DNA from: Microbacterium sp. MYb62
Lineage (GTDB): Bacteria > Actinomycetota > Actinomycetes > Actinomycetales > Microbacteriaceae
Length of the DNA: 63,002 nt
Assembly (NCBI RefSeq): GCF_002979475.1
Contig: NZ_PCOY01000023.1
Coordinates: 1 to 63,002 of the forward strand
Direction: 5' to 3'
How positions within the stretch are numbered: position 1 is the stretch's first letter; the number at the start of each line of letters is the position of its first letter. The notes beneath the pieces were generated by a model, which saw only the letters and a program-made list of their open reading frames with translations, did no database searches and had not been told where the DNA came from. The translations under genes were made by a program, and so were the position numbers. Below are positions 37,417 to 50,644 of the stretch, one piece after another.

Positions 37417-38616
37417 TTGACACTCAAGACCGCCACGCGTCGAACGCGAAACCTGCAACTCGGAGTGCCCGCAGTCGTGCTCGGCGCCCTCGCCGCCACA
37501 CTCTCCTCCGCTCCCGCCGCCGCATCCTCGACGGACATGAAGCCGATCGAACGCCAGCGGACCGCCCCCGTCCGCGTGGTCCCCGCAGAAGCCGCTCCCC
37601 CGAGTCATGTGGTCCAGCCGGGCGACACCGTCGCGGGAGTCGCCGCCCGATTCGGTCTGCGCACCGTCGACGTCCTGACCTGGAACGGCCTCTCCTGGCG
37701 CTCGGTGATCTATCCGGGGCAGACTCTCACGCTTCAGGCGCCCGCTGCCGCGCCCGCCGCCGCACCGGCTGCCGTCGCCGCTCCTCCTGCCGCGCCGTCC
37801 TCGGCGACGCACGCGGTCGTCGCCGGCGACACCGTGTTCGCCATCGCCCGGAAGTACGGAACCACGGTCGATGCCGTGCTGTCCGCGAACGGCCTCACAC
37901 GCGCCTCGGTGATCTTCCCCGGACAGAACCTGGCCATCGCCGGATCCGCGCCGTCAGCGCCCGCCCCGGTCGCAGCGGCGCCCACCGCCACGGCCACGCC
38001 GTCCGCCTCCGCATCCCATACCGTGGTGGCAGGCGACACGCTCTTCGGCATCGCGCAGAAGTACGGCACGACGACGCAGACGCTCTTCGCGTTGAACGGG
38101 CTGAGCGCGTCGTCGATCATCTACCCCGGTCAGACGCTCGCCGTGCACGGTGCACCGGCTCCGGCACCCGCAGCCACGCCGGAATCGACGGGTGGACAGC
38201 TGACCGCGATGCTCACGACGGAGCAGGCCGGCAACGCTGCCCTCATCATCCGTATCGGTCGTGAACTCGGCGTCTCCGATCGCGCGATCGCCCTCGCCCT
38301 CGCGACCGGCATGGTCGAGTCGGGACTGCGCAACCTCGACGGGGGTGACCGCGATTCGCTCGGCATCTTCCAGCAGCGTCCGAGCACGGGATGGGGAACG
38401 CCTGCCCAGATCATGGACGCGGACCGGAGCACGCGCGTGTTCTACGGGGGTCAGAACGACCCGAACGGGCAGACCACGCGCGGGCTGCTCGACATCTCCG
38501 GATGGGAGAGCATGCCCTTCACCGCCGCCGCGCAGACGGTACAGATCTCGGCGTATCCGGACAGGTACGGACAGTGGGAGACGCAAGCTTATGCCTGGCT
38601 CGCGCTCTACAGCTGA
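37417..38616 (+). CDS. Secreted triple-LysM peptidoglycan hydrolase/transglycosylase-like protein
   Basis: 399 residues. TTG at 37417 is chosen because AAAAGGGGG lies 6 bases ahead; in-frame GTG 37390 and ATG 37321 are less well placed. A signal peptide (LQLGVPAVVLGALAATLSSA) leads into three LysM domains starting SHVVQPGDTVAG, THAVVAGDTVFA and SHTVVAGDTLFG, joined by Ala/Pro linkers. The C-terminal ~135 residues look lysozyme-like, with LATGMVESGLRNLDGGDRDS supplying a candidate catalytic Glu. It likely binds and trims peptidoglycan outside the cell; activity is not proven by sequence. Confidence 0.85.
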   Translation: MTLKTATRRTRNLQLGVPAVVLGALAATLSSAPAAASSTDMKPIERQRTAPVRVVPAEAAPPSHVVQPGDTVAGVAARFGLRTVDVLTWNGLSWRSVIYPGQTLTLQAPAAAPAAAPAAVAAPPAAPSSATHAVVAGDTVFAIARKYGTTVDAVLSANGLTRASVIFPGQNLAIAGSAPSAPAPVAAAPTATATPSASASHTVVAGDTLFGIAQKYGTTTQTLFALNGLSASSIIYPGQTLAVHGAPAPAPAATPESTGGQLTAMLTTEQAGNAALIIRIGRELGVSDRAIALALATGMVESGLRNLDGGDRDSLGIFQQRPSTGWGTPAQIMDADRSTRVFYGGQNDPNGQTTRGLLDISGWESMPFTAAAQTVQISAYPDRYGQWETQAYAWLALYS

Positions 38617-38682
38617 CGACATCCGGAAAAACCCGAAGGCTCGAGAGGTGAGCCGCTCCCCTGTCTTTCAGGCAGTTCTCCA

Positions 38683-38688
38683 TAGAAT
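38683..38688 (+). promoter_or_regulatory. Candidate leaderless -10 of pknB
   Basis: TAGAAT ends 6 bases before the GTG start at 38695, placing +1 on the start codon. No Shine-Dalgarno sequence is present. Confidence 0.5.
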
Positions 38689-38694
38689 TCTGAC

Positions 38695-40641
38695 GTGACG
38701 ACCAATCAGCAGGCCGACCCCCTCATCGGGCGGCTTGTCGACGGCCGATACCGGGTACGCGCGCGGATCGCCCGCGGCGGGATGGCCACGGTCTACGTCG
38801 CCACCGACCTCCGCCTCGAACGACGCATCGCCCTCAAGGTGATGCACGCGCATCTCAGCGACGACTCCGCCTTCCAGAGCCGCTTCATCCAGGAGGCCAG
38901 GGCTGCGGCCCGCCTCGCGGATCCGCACGTGGTCAATGTCTTCGACCAGGGGCAGGACGGCGAACTCGCCTACCTCGTGATGGAGTATCTCCCCGGCATC
39001 ACGTTGCGCGAGCTGCTCCGCGAGCAGAAGCGGCTGACGATCCCGCAGACGATCACCATCATGGATGCGATCCTGGCCGGCCTCTCGGCCGCGCACCGTG
39101 CCGGCATCGTGCATCGCGACGTGAAGCCGGAGAACGTGCTCCTCGCCGAGGACGGGCGCATCAAGATCGGCGACTTCGGCCTGGCCAGAGCGACGACCGC
39201 GAACACGGCGACCGGGCAGCAGCTGCTCGGGACGATCGCCTACCTCGCGCCCGAACTCGTCACCCGCGGCACTGCCGATGCCCGGAGCGACATCTACGCA
39301 CTCGGCATCATGCTGTACGAGATGCTGGTCGGCGAGCAGCCCTACAAGGGCGAACAGCCCATGCAGATCGCCTTCCAGCACGCCACGGAGTCGGTGCCGC
39401 GTCCGAGTGTGCGCAACCCCGCCGTCCCGGAGCAGCTCGACGAGCTCGTGCTCTGGGCCACCGAGAAGTCGCCCGACGAACGCCCGGACGACGCGCAGCA
39501 GATGCTCGAGCGCCTGCGCGAGATCGAGCGCGACCTCGGCATCACCCCGACTGCGGCCAGAGCCACGGCCCCGCAGCACAGCCACGGAGACTCCGGAGAC
39601 CTCACCAAGGTGATGCCGGGCACCATGGTCATCGCCGATCCCACCGCGCCGGTGCCGACGGCCATCGACAACGCGACACTGCTGCGCCGACGCGCCTCCA
39701 AGCGGCGCGCCCGCGGCGCCTTCCTCCTCACGCTCGTCCTGCTGCTCGCCGTGCTGGCGGGCGGCGTGGGATGGTGGTTCGGCTCCGGTCCCGGCTCGCT
39801 CATCGCCGTGCCCTCCGTCGCGGGAGGCACATACGACGAGGCCGCCGCAGCCCTGACCGACGCCGGCTTCGTGCCGGCGCAGGAGGACGAGTTCTCGATC
39901 GACATCCCGGCGGGGACCGTGATCGAGACCGATCCGGAGGAGGGGGCGCGCCTCGACAAGGGCGCCCCCGTCACGGTGATCGTCTCCGCCGGTCCCGCCA
40001 GCCACACGCTCGATGCCCTGAACGGGCGCACGGAGCAGGACGCCCGCGACTATCTCTCGAGCCTCAACGTCAACGTCGCGGACGATTCCCTCCGACTCTT
40101 CTCCGACGCCGACAGCGGCATCGTCATCAACGCCTACGTCACCCCGAGATCCGGCGGCGAGACCTACATCTGCGGTGACGGCTGCGAGGTCTTCGAGGAT
40201 GATTCCGTCGAGCTGTACGTCTCGGTGGGCGCCTTCCCCGACGTCTCGGGGATGACGGTCGACGAGGCGAACGCCGCCCTCACGGAGAAGGAGCTCGTCC
40301 CCTCGAACGAGCCGCAGTACACCTTCAGCGAGAACGTCGCGAAGGACGTGGTCATCGGCGTCGTCGACCGCGCGGAGGAAGGCAACTGGCGTCCTGGCGA
40401 CACCGTGCAGCTGATCGTCTCGAAGGGACCGGAGCTCTTCCCCGTTCCCGATGTCTCCGGCAAGACTCTGAACGATGCCAAGAAGATCCTCGCCGACAAG
40501 GGCTTCAAGTCGACCTACGCCGCCTGGGGCGACCTCCCGGGCTTCGCGGAGATGGCCAAGGTGACGGGACAGGATCCCGGAGCGGACAAGTCGCTCCCGC
40601 GCGGCGGCACCGTCAACCTCTCGATCCAGCTGAGCGGCTGA
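38695..40641 (+). CDS. pknB: PASTA-domain serine/threonine protein kinase PknB
   Basis: 648 residues. The kinase domain (to ~residue 280) has the glycine loop IARGGMATVYVATD, ATP-anchoring Lys48 (ALKVMH), catalytic HRDVKPENVLL (Asp143) and DFGLARA (Asp160). A juxtamembrane linker leads to one helix near residues 340-362 (FLLTLVLLLAVLAGGVGWWF). Four PASTA repeats follow outside the cell: IAVPSVAGGTYDEAA, HTLDALNGRTEQDA, FPDVSGMTVDEANA and VPDVSGKTLNDAKK. PASTA kinases sense muropeptides/lipid II and phosphorylate division proteins. It stands alone, without pknA, pstP or the rodA/pbpA genes usual in the mycobacterial locus. Confidence 0.95.
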   Translation: MTTNQQADPLIGRLVDGRYRVRARIARGGMATVYVATDLRLERRIALKVMHAHLSDDSAFQSRFIQEARAAARLADPHVVNVFDQGQDGELAYLVMEYLPGITLRELLREQKRLTIPQTITIMDAILAGLSAAHRAGIVHRDVKPENVLLAEDGRIKIGDFGLARATTANTATGQQLLGTIAYLAPELVTRGTADARSDIYALGIMLYEMLVGEQPYKGEQPMQIAFQHATESVPRPSVRNPAVPEQLDELVLWATEKSPDERPDDAQQMLERLREIERDLGITPTAARATAPQHSHGDSGDLTKVMPGTMVIADPTAPVPTAIDNATLLRRRASKRRARGAFLLTLVLLLAVLAGGVGWWFGSGPGSLIAVPSVAGGTYDEAAAALTDAGFVPAQEDEFSIDIPAGTVIETDPEEGARLDKGAPVTVIVSAGPASHTLDALNGRTEQDARDYLSSLNVNVADDSLRLFSDADSGIVINAYVTPRSGGETYICGDGCEVFEDDSVELYVSVGAFPDVSGMTVDEANAALTEKELVPSNEPQYTFSENVAKDVVIGVVDRAEEGNWRPGDTVQLIVSKGPELFPVPDVSGKTLNDAKKILADKGFKSTYAAWGDLPGFAEMAKVTGQDPGADKSLPRGGTVNLSIQLSG

Positions 40642-40676
40642 GCGGCTGAGCGGCTGAGCGGCGTTCCAGCTGAGCG
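40629..40676 (+). repeat. GCTGAGCG tandem repeat across the pknB stop codon
   Basis: Four perfect tandem copies of the 8-base unit GCTGAGCG (40629-40660) contain the TGA stop of pknB (40639-40641). A fifth copy follows at 40669-40676 after CGTTCCAG-type sequence that repeats the gene's last codons. Confidence 0.85.
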
Positions 40677-40710
40677 GCTCAGCTGGCTGCCCGGCCGCGT
40701 TCGCACGGAC

Positions 40711-40759
40711 GACGGAAGAGCCGCCCTCCCGGTGAATCCCGGAGGGCGGCTCTTCCGTC
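40711..40759. terminator. Bidirectional terminator between pknB and aroG
   Basis: A perfect 19-base stem (40711-40729 with 40741-40759, 11-base loop) between two convergent genes; arms begin GACGGAAGAGCCGCC. Confidence 0.92.
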
Positions 40760-40773
40760 TCGATGGAGGGGCG

Positions 40774-42114
40774 TCAGCGCTTCTCGAGCTCCTCGGCCAC
40801 CAGGAACGCGAGTTCCAACGACTGCATGTGATTCAGGCGAGGGTCGCACAGGCTCTCGTAGCGCGTCGCCAGCGCCGCCTCGTCGATCTGCTCGGAGCCG
40901 CCGAGGCACTCGGTGACATCGTCACCGGTGAGCTCGACGTGGATGCCGCCGGGGAACGTGCCGACCGCCCGATGCGCCTCGAAAAAGCCGCGCACCTCGT
41001 CGACGACATCGTCGAAGCGACGTGTCTTGTATCCGGTCGGGGTCGTGATGCCGTTGCCGTGCATCGGATCCGTGACCCACAGCGGCTGCGCGCCCGAGTC
41101 GCGGACCGCTTCCAGCAGCGGCGGGAGTGCATCGCGGATCTTGCCGGCACCCATCCGGGTGATGAAGGTGAGCCGCCCGGGCTCGCGCTCGGGGTCGAGC
41201 TTGTCGATCAGGGCGAGCGCCGTCTCGGGCGTGGTCGTCGGCCCCAGCTTCACACCGATGGGGTTGCGGATCTTGGAGAAGTAGTCGACGTGCGCGCCAT
41301 CGAGCTCGCGCGTGCGCTCCCCGACCCAGAGGAAGTGCGCGGACGTGTTGTACGGGGTGTCCGTGCGCGAGTCGATGCGCGTCATCGGCCGTTCGTAGTC
41401 CATGAGCAGACCCTCATGACCGGTGAAGAACTCGACGCGCTTGAGCTCGTCGAAATCGGCGCCGGCAGCCTCCATGAACTTGATGGCGCGGTCGATCTCG
41501 GCAGCCATGCGCTCGTAACGCTGGTTGGCGGGGTTCTGCGCGAAGCCCTTGTTCCACGAGTGCACCTCGCGGAGATCGGCGAACCCGCCCTGAGTGAAAG
41601 CGCGGATCAGGTTCAGCGTCGACGCCGCCGTGTGGTAGCCCTGGAGCAGGCGGCCGGGGTCGGCGGTCCGCGAGCCCTCGGTGAAGTCGTAGCCGTTCAC
41701 GATGTCCCCGCGGTAGGCGGGCAGGGTGACGTCGCCCCGCGTCTCGGTGTCGCTCGAGCGCGGCTTCGCGAACTGACCGGCCATGCGCCCCATCTTGACG
41801 ATGGGCATCGATGCGCCGTAGGTCAGCACGACCGCCATCTGCAGCACGGTCTTGATCCGGTTGCGGATCTGCTCCGCTGTCGCGCCGGCGAACGTCTCGG
41901 CGCAGTCGCCCCCCTGAAGGAGGAAAGCCTGGCCGGACGCCGCGCGAGCGAGACGATCGCGGAGGTTGTCGACCTCACCCGCGAAGACCAGCGGCGGGAG
42001 GGCGGCGATCTGCCGGGAGACGTCGGCGACGCGGTCCGCGTCAGGCCACTGCGGCTGCTGCTTGATGGGAAGCGAGCGCCATGCATCAAGGGCTTCGATG
42101 TGGTGCGGGAGCAT
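40774..42114 (-). CDS. 3-deoxy-7-phosphoheptulonate synthase, class II
   Basis: 446 residues, the first enzyme of the shikimate pathway, condensing PEP and erythrose-4-phosphate. Class II motifs: FLLQGGDCAETFAGATA, VLTYGASMPIVKMGRMAGQ, SAHFLWVGERTRELDGAH, NPIGVKLGPTTTPE and GGIHVELTGDDVTECLGG. It aligns end to end with AroG of M. tuberculosis, less ~15 N-terminal residues. A -10-like TAGGCT (42122-42127) lies 7 bases before the ATG at 42114, which argues for that start over longer readings and for a leaderless mRNA. Confidence 0.96.
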   Translation of the reverse strand: MLPHHIEALDAWRSLPIKQQPQWPDADRVADVSRQIAALPPLVFAGEVDNLRDRLARAASGQAFLLQGGDCAETFAGATAEQIRNRIKTVLQMAVVLTYGASMPIVKMGRMAGQFAKPRSSDTETRGDVTLPAYRGDIVNGYDFTEGSRTADPGRLLQGYHTAASTLNLIRAFTQGGFADLREVHSWNKGFAQNPANQRYERMAAEIDRAIKFMEAAGADFDELKRVEFFTGHEGLLMDYERPMTRIDSRTDTPYNTSAHFLWVGERTRELDGAHVDYFSKIRNPIGVKLGPTTTPETALALIDKLDPEREPGRLTFITRMGAGKIRDALPPLLEAVRDSGAQPLWVTDPMHGNGITTPTGYKTRRFDDVVDEVRGFFEAHRAVGTFPGGIHVELTGDDVTECLGGSEQIDEAALATRYESLCDPRLNHMQSLELAFLVAEELEKR

Positions 42115-42161
42115 GCGTTCCAGCCTAGTGGTCGCCGGTACCGCCGAGATCCGTGCGAAGG

Positions 42162-42851
42162 CTATGTGACGCGGGCAGGGATGCGGTCCTTGACCGTCGA
42201 CGCGTAGACGTCCTCGTACTTCTGCTCGCCCAGTCGCTGCAGCGCGACCATGATCTCGTCGGTGACCGAGCGCAGGATGTAGCGATCGTTCTCCATCCCG
42301 GCATAGCGGGAGAAGTCCAGCGGTTCCCCGATCACGATCCCGACGCGCACGATCCGGGGCAACCGTCGGCCGATCGGCATCGCCGTGTCGGTGTCGACCA
42401 TGATCACCGGCACCACCGGGACCTTCGCCTCCAACGCCATCCTCGCGATGCCCGTCCGACCTCGGTAGAGCTTGCCGTCGGGACTCCGCGTGCCTTCGGG
42501 GTAGATCCCGAGCAGGTCGCCGCCGCCGAGCACCTGGAGACCGGTGTTCAGGGACGCCTCGGAAGCCTTGCCTCCCGACCGGTCGATCGGGATCTGTCCC
42601 GTCGCCTTCATGAAGAACTTCGTCGCCCAGCCCTTGAGGCCGCGACCGGTGAAGTAGTCGCTCTTCGCGAGGAAGGACATCGATCGGTCGATCACCAGCG
42701 GCAGGAAGATGGAGTCGGCGAACGACAGATGGTTGCTCGCGAGGATCGCCGCACCGTTCGCAGGCACGTTCTTCCGCCCCACGATCCAGGGGCGGAAGAC
42801 CGCCTTGACCACGGGGCCGATCACCACGTACTTCATCAGCCAGTAGAACAT
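42162..42851 (-). CDS. 1-acyl-sn-glycerol-3-phosphate acyltransferase (PlsC/LPLAT family)
   Basis: 229 residues, membrane-associated acyltransferase in phospholipid synthesis. The catalytic HX4D motif is ASNHLSFADSIFLP and the acceptor-binding motif YPEGTRSPDGKLYRGRTG. The first ~20 residues (MFYWLMKYVVIGPVVKAVF) form a hydrophobic helix. The ATG at 42851 is preferred to 42881 because TAGACT (42860-42865) lies 8 bases before it. The neighbouring acyl-CoA ligase could supply acyl donors, an inference from proximity. Confidence 0.9.
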   Translation of the reverse strand: MFYWLMKYVVIGPVVKAVFRPWIVGRKNVPANGAAILASNHLSFADSIFLPLVIDRSMSFLAKSDYFTGRGLKGWATKFFMKATGQIPIDRSGGKASEASLNTGLQVLGGGDLLGIYPEGTRSPDGKLYRGRTGIARMALEAKVPVVPVIMVDTDTAMPIGRRLPRIVRVGIVIGEPLDFSRYAGMENDRYILRSVTDEIMVALQRLGEQKYEDVYASTVKDRIPARVT

Positions 42852-43003
42852 CGTGGTGAAGTCTAGCGCCGCGCCCGGCATCCACCGGAGTCATCTTCTC
42901 GCGCTCCCCGCACCCGCGACCCAGTTTCACCTCGGACGCGACTCGGTTCCATGCCCTAGACTCGAATCCAAGTCCGTGCCCGACCGGTACCGAAGGAGCT
43001 GCC

Positions 43004-44836
43004 GTGGTCCAGTTTGAAGTCCCTGCGATCGTCCCCGCCGACCCCGACGCGAACGTCGCCGACCTCCTGGTGAAGCGCGTCGAGGCCACCCCGGATCGTG
43101 CGCTGTTCTCCGTCCCCGAGGGAGACGGCTGGCGCGACATCTCCGCCGCCGACTTCCAGACGGCCGTCGTCGCTCTGGCGAAGGGCTTCGCCGCCGCGGG
43201 CATCCAGCCCGGCGAGAAGGTCGGCTTCCTCGCACGCACGACGTACGAATGGACACTCGTCGACTTCGCACTCTTCTACGCCGGTGCGGTGATGGTGCCG
43301 ATCTACGAGACCAGCTCCCCCTCCCAGATCCAGTGGATCCTCGAGGACTCCGGGGCGATCGCCCTCATCGTGGAATCGCCGGAGCACTTCGCGCGCGTCG
43401 ACGAGGTCCGCGGGGACCTGCCGCTGATCCGAGAGGTGTGGCAGCTGCACCTGGGCGCGATCGACACGCTCTCCACCCAGGGCGCTTCGGTGACGGACGC
43501 CGAGATCGAGCGCCGCCGCAGCCTCGCCATCGGCTCCGACATCGCCACCCTCATCTACACATCCGGCTCCACGGGGCGCCCGAAGGGATGCGTGCTCACG
43601 CACAGCAACTTCGTCGAGCTGTCCCGCAACTCGGCCAAGGCGCTGGATGAGGTCGTCCAGACCCCCGGGGCCTCCACCCTCCTCTTCATCACGACCGCGC
43701 ACGTGTTCGCCCGGTTCATCTCGATCCTCGACATCCACGCGGGAGTGCGCACCGGGCATCAGCCCGACACGCGCCAGCTCCTCCCGGCGCTCGGCTCTTT
43801 CAAGCCCACCTTCCTCCTCGCGGTCCCCCGCGTGTTCGAGAAGGTCTACAACTCGGCGGAGCAGAAGGCCGAAGCAGGCGGGAAGGGCAAGATCTTCCGC
43901 GCGGCGGCCGACGTCGCCTTCGAGCACTCCAAGCTGCTCGAAGCGGGCCAGAAGATCCCCTTCGGGATGAAGCTCAAGTTCGCCCTGTTCAACAAGCTGG
44001 TGTACAGCAAGCTCCGCGAGGCGATGGGCGGCAACGTCGTGTACGCCGTCTCCGGTTCCGCACCTCTCGGCTCGCGCCTCGGCCACTTCTTCCACAGCCT
44101 CGGCGTGGTCATCCTCGAGGGCTACGGCCTGACCGAGACGACGGCTCCGGCCACCGTGAACCTGGCGGACAAGTCCAAGATCGGCACGGTCGGCCCCGCA
44201 CTCCCAGGCGTCGGCGTCCGCCTCGCCGACGACGGTGAGATCGAGGTCCGTGGCATCAACGTCTTCAAGGAGTACTGGAACAACCCGGAGGCGACGGCCG
44301 AGGCGTTCAGCGAAGGCGGCTGGTTCCACACCGGCGACATCGGCAGCTTCGACTCCGAGGGCTTCCTCACGATCACCGGGCGCAAGAAGGAGATCATCGT
44401 CACGGCCGGCGGCAAGAACGTCGCTCCCGCCGCGCTCGAGGACCCGATCCGCGCCAACCCGATCATCGGCCAGGTCGTCGTCGTGGGCGACCAGCGGCCG
44501 TTCATCTCCGCACTCGTCACCCTCGACCCGGAGATGCTCCCGACATGGCTCGCGAACAACGGGCTCGAGGCCACGATGTCTCTCGAGGACGCGTCGAAGA
44601 ACGACGCCGTGCGCGCCGAGGTGCAGCGAGCCGTGGATGCCGCGAACGCGCGAGTCTCGCGCGCCGAGTCGATCCGGAAGTTCACGATCCTCGACTCCGA
44701 GTGGACGGAGGCCTCCGGCCACCTGACGCCGAAGCTCTCGATCAAGCGCAACATCATCATGAACGATTTCGCCGATGAGATCGCCGCGATCTACGACGAG
44801 CCCGTCGCGACGACGAACGTCCCCATCGGAGGCTGA
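43004..44836 (+). CDS. Long-chain fatty-acid--CoA ligase (FadD15-like)
   Basis: 610 residues, ANL-superfamily adenylating enzyme activating fatty acids to acyl-CoA. Motifs: ATP-binding LIYTSGSTGRPKGCVLTH, GYGLTETTAPATVN, TGDIGSFDSEGFLTITGRKK and AGGKNVAPAALEDP with the C-terminal catalytic lysine region TPKLSIKRN. The GTG start at 43004 has AAGGAG 7 bases upstream. TAGACT near 42957-42962 may be the -10. A strong terminator follows 8 bases after the stop. Confidence 0.95.
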   Translation: MVQFEVPAIVPADPDANVADLLVKRVEATPDRALFSVPEGDGWRDISAADFQTAVVALAKGFAAAGIQPGEKVGFLARTTYEWTLVDFALFYAGAVMVPIYETSSPSQIQWILEDSGAIALIVESPEHFARVDEVRGDLPLIREVWQLHLGAIDTLSTQGASVTDAEIERRRSLAIGSDIATLIYTSGSTGRPKGCVLTHSNFVELSRNSAKALDEVVQTPGASTLLFITTAHVFARFISILDIHAGVRTGHQPDTRQLLPALGSFKPTFLLAVPRVFEKVYNSAEQKAEAGGKGKIFRAAADVAFEHSKLLEAGQKIPFGMKLKFALFNKLVYSKLREAMGGNVVYAVSGSAPLGSRLGHFFHSLGVVILEGYGLTETTAPATVNLADKSKIGTVGPALPGVGVRLADDGEIEVRGINVFKEYWNNPEATAEAFSEGGWFHTGDIGSFDSEGFLTITGRKKEIIVTAGGKNVAPAALEDPIRANPIIGQVVVVGDQRPFISALVTLDPEMLPTWLANNGLEATMSLEDASKNDAVRAEVQRAVDAANARVSRAESIRKFTILDSEWTEASGHLTPKLSIKRNIIMNDFADEIAAIYDEPVATTNVPIGG

Positions 44837-44844
44837 CACTCCGA

Positions 44845-44888
44845 CATACGAAGAAGGGCCCCGCTTGAGCGGGGCCCTTCTTCGTATG
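44845..44888. terminator. Bidirectional terminator between fadD and def
   Basis: A 21-base inverted repeat (44845-44865 with 44868-44888) starting CATACGAAGAAGGGCCCC, with only two to four bases in the loop, between convergent genes. Confidence 0.92.
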
Positions 44889-44906
44889 CAGAACCGGTTC
44901 GCGGCG

Positions 44907-45398
44907 TCAGAACCAGGCGCTCTCGCGGACCTCGCGCATGGCCGTCTTGCGGGTCTCCGGATCCAGCCTCGTCAGGAAGAGCTTGCCGTCGAGGTGGTCG
45001 GTCTCGTGCTGCAGAGCCTGGGCGAGCAGCCCCTCACCCTCGAGCACGACCGCGTTGCCGTCGAGGTCGATGCCTTCGACACGTGCCCACGGGTGGCGCT
45101 GTGCGTCGTGCCACAGGCCGGGGACGGAGAGGCAACCCTCCCCTGTCGGGACCGGCTCACCGCGGACCTCTGTGAGGACGGGGTTGAGCACATAGCCGAT
45201 GTCGCCGTCGATGTTGTAGCTGAAGGCTCGCAGCGCGACGCCGATCTGCGGTGCGGCGACTCCCGCACGTCCCGGGAGCTCTACGGTGTCGATCAGGTCG
45301 GCGACCAGGGCACGTACTCCGTCGTCGATCTCCTGGATGGGATCGCACACCGTCCGCAGAACGGGGTCGCCGAAGATGCGGATCTCGCGGACCGCCAT
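44907..45398 (-). CDS. def: Peptide deformylase
   Basis: 163 residues, metallohydrolase removing N-formyl groups from new proteins. The three metal-site motifs are [22 protein letters not shown] (Cys ligand) and [12 protein letters not shown] (two His and the catalytic Glu). The ATG at 45398 overlaps the stop of the upstream MinD-like gene by one base (TGATG), implying cotranslation. Confidence 0.97.
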   Translation of the reverse strand: MAVREIRIFGDPVLRTVCDPIQEIDDGVRALVADLIDTVELPGRAGVAAPQIGVALRAFSYNIDGDIGYVLNPVLTEVRGEPVPTGEGCLSVPGLWHDAQRHPWARVEGIDLDGNAVVLEGEGLLAQALQHETDHLDGKLFLTRLDPETRKTAMREVRESAWF

Positions 45399-47170
45399 CA
45401 GGCGGCCCTGGCCCGCAGGCCCTCGACCAGCAGCGCCGCCAGTTCACGCGCGGCGATGCGGGTCTCCGGGAGGAGATTGGCGAACACGATCGTTCCTCCA
45501 CCGGCGATCTGGGGGTCGTAGGGGACGCGGACGACGCTGCGCGCCCTCGTGGCGAAATGCGACTGCAGCTCGTTCAGACGCACGAGCGGTGTGCCCGGCG
45601 TCGACTGGTTGAGGACGACGATCGCCTCGCGCGCCTGTTCCGCGTAGCCGTTCGTCTCGAGCCAGGTGAGCGTCTCGGAAGCCAACCGGGCCTCGTCGAC
45701 GCTGAGGCCGGAGACGATCACGATCTGATCCGCGAGGTCGAGGGTCGCCGACATCACGGAGTGCACGATCCCGGTTCCCGTGTCGGTCAGGACCAGCGAG
45801 TAGTAATGCGCGGCGACCCCGGCGACGTCGCGGTAGTCGCTGTCGCTGAAGGCCTCGGCGATGCGCGGGTCCGCGTCGGAGGCGAGGACGTCGAGGCGGG
45901 TCGCGTCACGCGCCACGATGGCGGAGATGTCGTGATAGCCCTTGACGTCGTCGTGGATGCGGACGAGATCGCGCACCGACTTGCTGTGGTGCGGCCGGAC
46001 GATGCGCTCGGCGAGCGTGCCGCGATCCGGATTGGCGTCGACGGCGATCACCCGGTCCTCGCGGGCATCGGCGAGTGCCATGCCGAGCAGCGCGGTGATC
46101 GTGGTCTTGCCGACGCCGCCCTTGCGGGAGAGGACGGGGACGAAGCGCGCGCCACCGGCGAGCGGCGCCGCGATGCGTGCCGAAAGAGCCTTGCGCTCGC
46201 GCGCACGACGACCGTCGCCGATGTTGATCCGTCGTCCGGACACGGCATAAAGGAAGTGGCTCCAGGCCCCCTCGGGTTCCGGCTTCGCGACGCGGTGCGG
46301 GTCGAGCAGCCGATCGGCGGTCAGCAGGTCGGCGGACTCGCGCGAGGACTCGCTCAGATCGTCCAGGCGCTTCGAGGTGAGCGTCACGTCCGTACGGGCT
46401 GCCGCCCGGGCCGGCTGCGGCACGACGGACCTCTCTTCGGGTGTGGACACGGTAGTGGTCTCCTTCTCGACGGAGGTCCGCCCGGCGGATGCCGGGGCGG
46501 GGGGCGCCGTCTCGATCTCGGAATGAGCTTTGGCGAGGAACCGGGCCGCGGCGGCCTGCTCCGCTGCCCGCTCCTGCGCAGCGTCACGCGCCTCGTCGGC
46601 CGTCTCGGGCGCCGTCTCGGGCGCCGTCTCCTCGACGGCATCGACGACGGGTTCCGCGACGACAGGTTCCACGAAGACAGGTTCCACGAAGACAGGTTCC
46701 ACGACGGCGGGTTCCACGACGACGGCATCGACGACGTCGTCGTCGCGGACGGATGCGAGCGCTGTCACATCGATCACGATCGGCTCGGCCATCGGGTTCT
46801 CCTCGATCACGCCGGTCACCGCGGGCGGCTCCACGATCGTCCTCGGAGCCGGGGTCGCGTCGTCGAGCGCGGGCTTCGCCGACTTCTTCGCCGAGACGGG
46901 GCGCGGAACAGGAGCCGCTTTCGGGCGCGACTTCGACGGCGACGCCGGCTTCGACTCCGCAGCGAGGGGCGGGTCGACGACGAGATCGCCGATGACCTCG
47001 CCCTCCACGACTCCGTCATCGGCGAGGTCATCGTCCTCGTCTCTGGGCAGGGTCACGCTGACCTGGGCGGTTCCGCCGAGGATACCGATGCCTGCCGTGT
47101 CCAGGGACGCGGCTTCGTCGAGCACCCCCAACGGGTTCTCCTCGGGGCCAGTGGTGTTCTTCGGTGTCAC
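45398..47170 (-). CDS. Large MinD/ParA-type ATPase with disordered N-terminal extension
   Basis: 590 residues. The first ~310 are low complexity and acidic, with VEP pentapeptide repeats (DNA repeat 46646-46720) and an APETAPET stretch. The C-terminal ~270 residues are a deviant-Walker ATPase: [19 protein letters not shown] (P-loop), [17 protein letters not shown] (Walker A') and [17 protein letters not shown] (switch II). Similar modules occur with type VII secretion and in septum-site positioning, but no such genes are here. The start is GTG at 47170 with GGAG upstream. Coupled to def. Confidence 0.85.
   Translation of the reverse strand: MTPKNTTGPEENPLGVLDEAASLDTAGIGILGGTAQVSVTLPRDEDDDLADDGVVEGEVIGDLVVDPPLAAESKPASPSKSRPKAAPVPRPVSAKKSAKPALDDATPAPRTIVEPPAVTGVIEENPMAEPIVIDVTALASVRDDDVVDAVVVEPAVVEPVFVEPVFVEPVVAEPVVDAVEETAPETAPETADEARDAAQERAAEQAAAARFLAKAHSEIETAPPAPASAGRTSVEKETTTVSTPEERSVVPQPARAAARTDVTLTSKRLDDLSESSRESADLLTADRLLDPHRVAKPEPEGAWSHFLYAVSGRRINIGDGRRARERKALSARIAAPLAGGARFVPVLSRKGGVGKTTITALLGMALADAREDRVIAVDANPDRGTLAERIVRPHHSKSVRDLVRIHDDVKGYHDISAIVARDATRLDVLASDADPRIAEAFSDSDYRDVAGVAAHYYSLVLTDTGTGIVHSVMSATLDLADQIVIVSGLSVDEARLASETLTWLETNGYAEQAREAIVVLNQSTPGTPLVRLNELQSHFATRARSVVRVPYDPQIAGGGTIVFANLLPETRIAARELAALLVEGLRARAA
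46646..46720 (-). repeat. 15-base tandem repeat within the MinD-like gene
   Basis: Five in-frame 15-base units; the central ones are GACAGGTTCCACGAA (46661, 46676) and near-copies at 46646, 46691 and 46706. They encode repeating V/F-V-E-P-V pentapeptides. Length variation between strains is likely. Confidence 0.9.
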
Positions 47171-47236
47171 GATGTCGCTCCAAGCCTGCGCGAGCCTCGG
47201 GTGCGCACAGGATGCGCGGCCCTCGCCCGCACAAGA

Positions 47237-50644
<3,408 letters not shown>

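Noticed and set aside
40629..40676. Possible CRISPR or iteron array
   Set aside because: Units are 8 bases and contiguous with no spacers; it is a simple tandem repeat at a gene end.
42852..42881. Upstream ATG start for plsC at 42881
   Set aside because: It would overlap the TAGACT -10-like box and adds residues not typical of the family; 42851 fits better.
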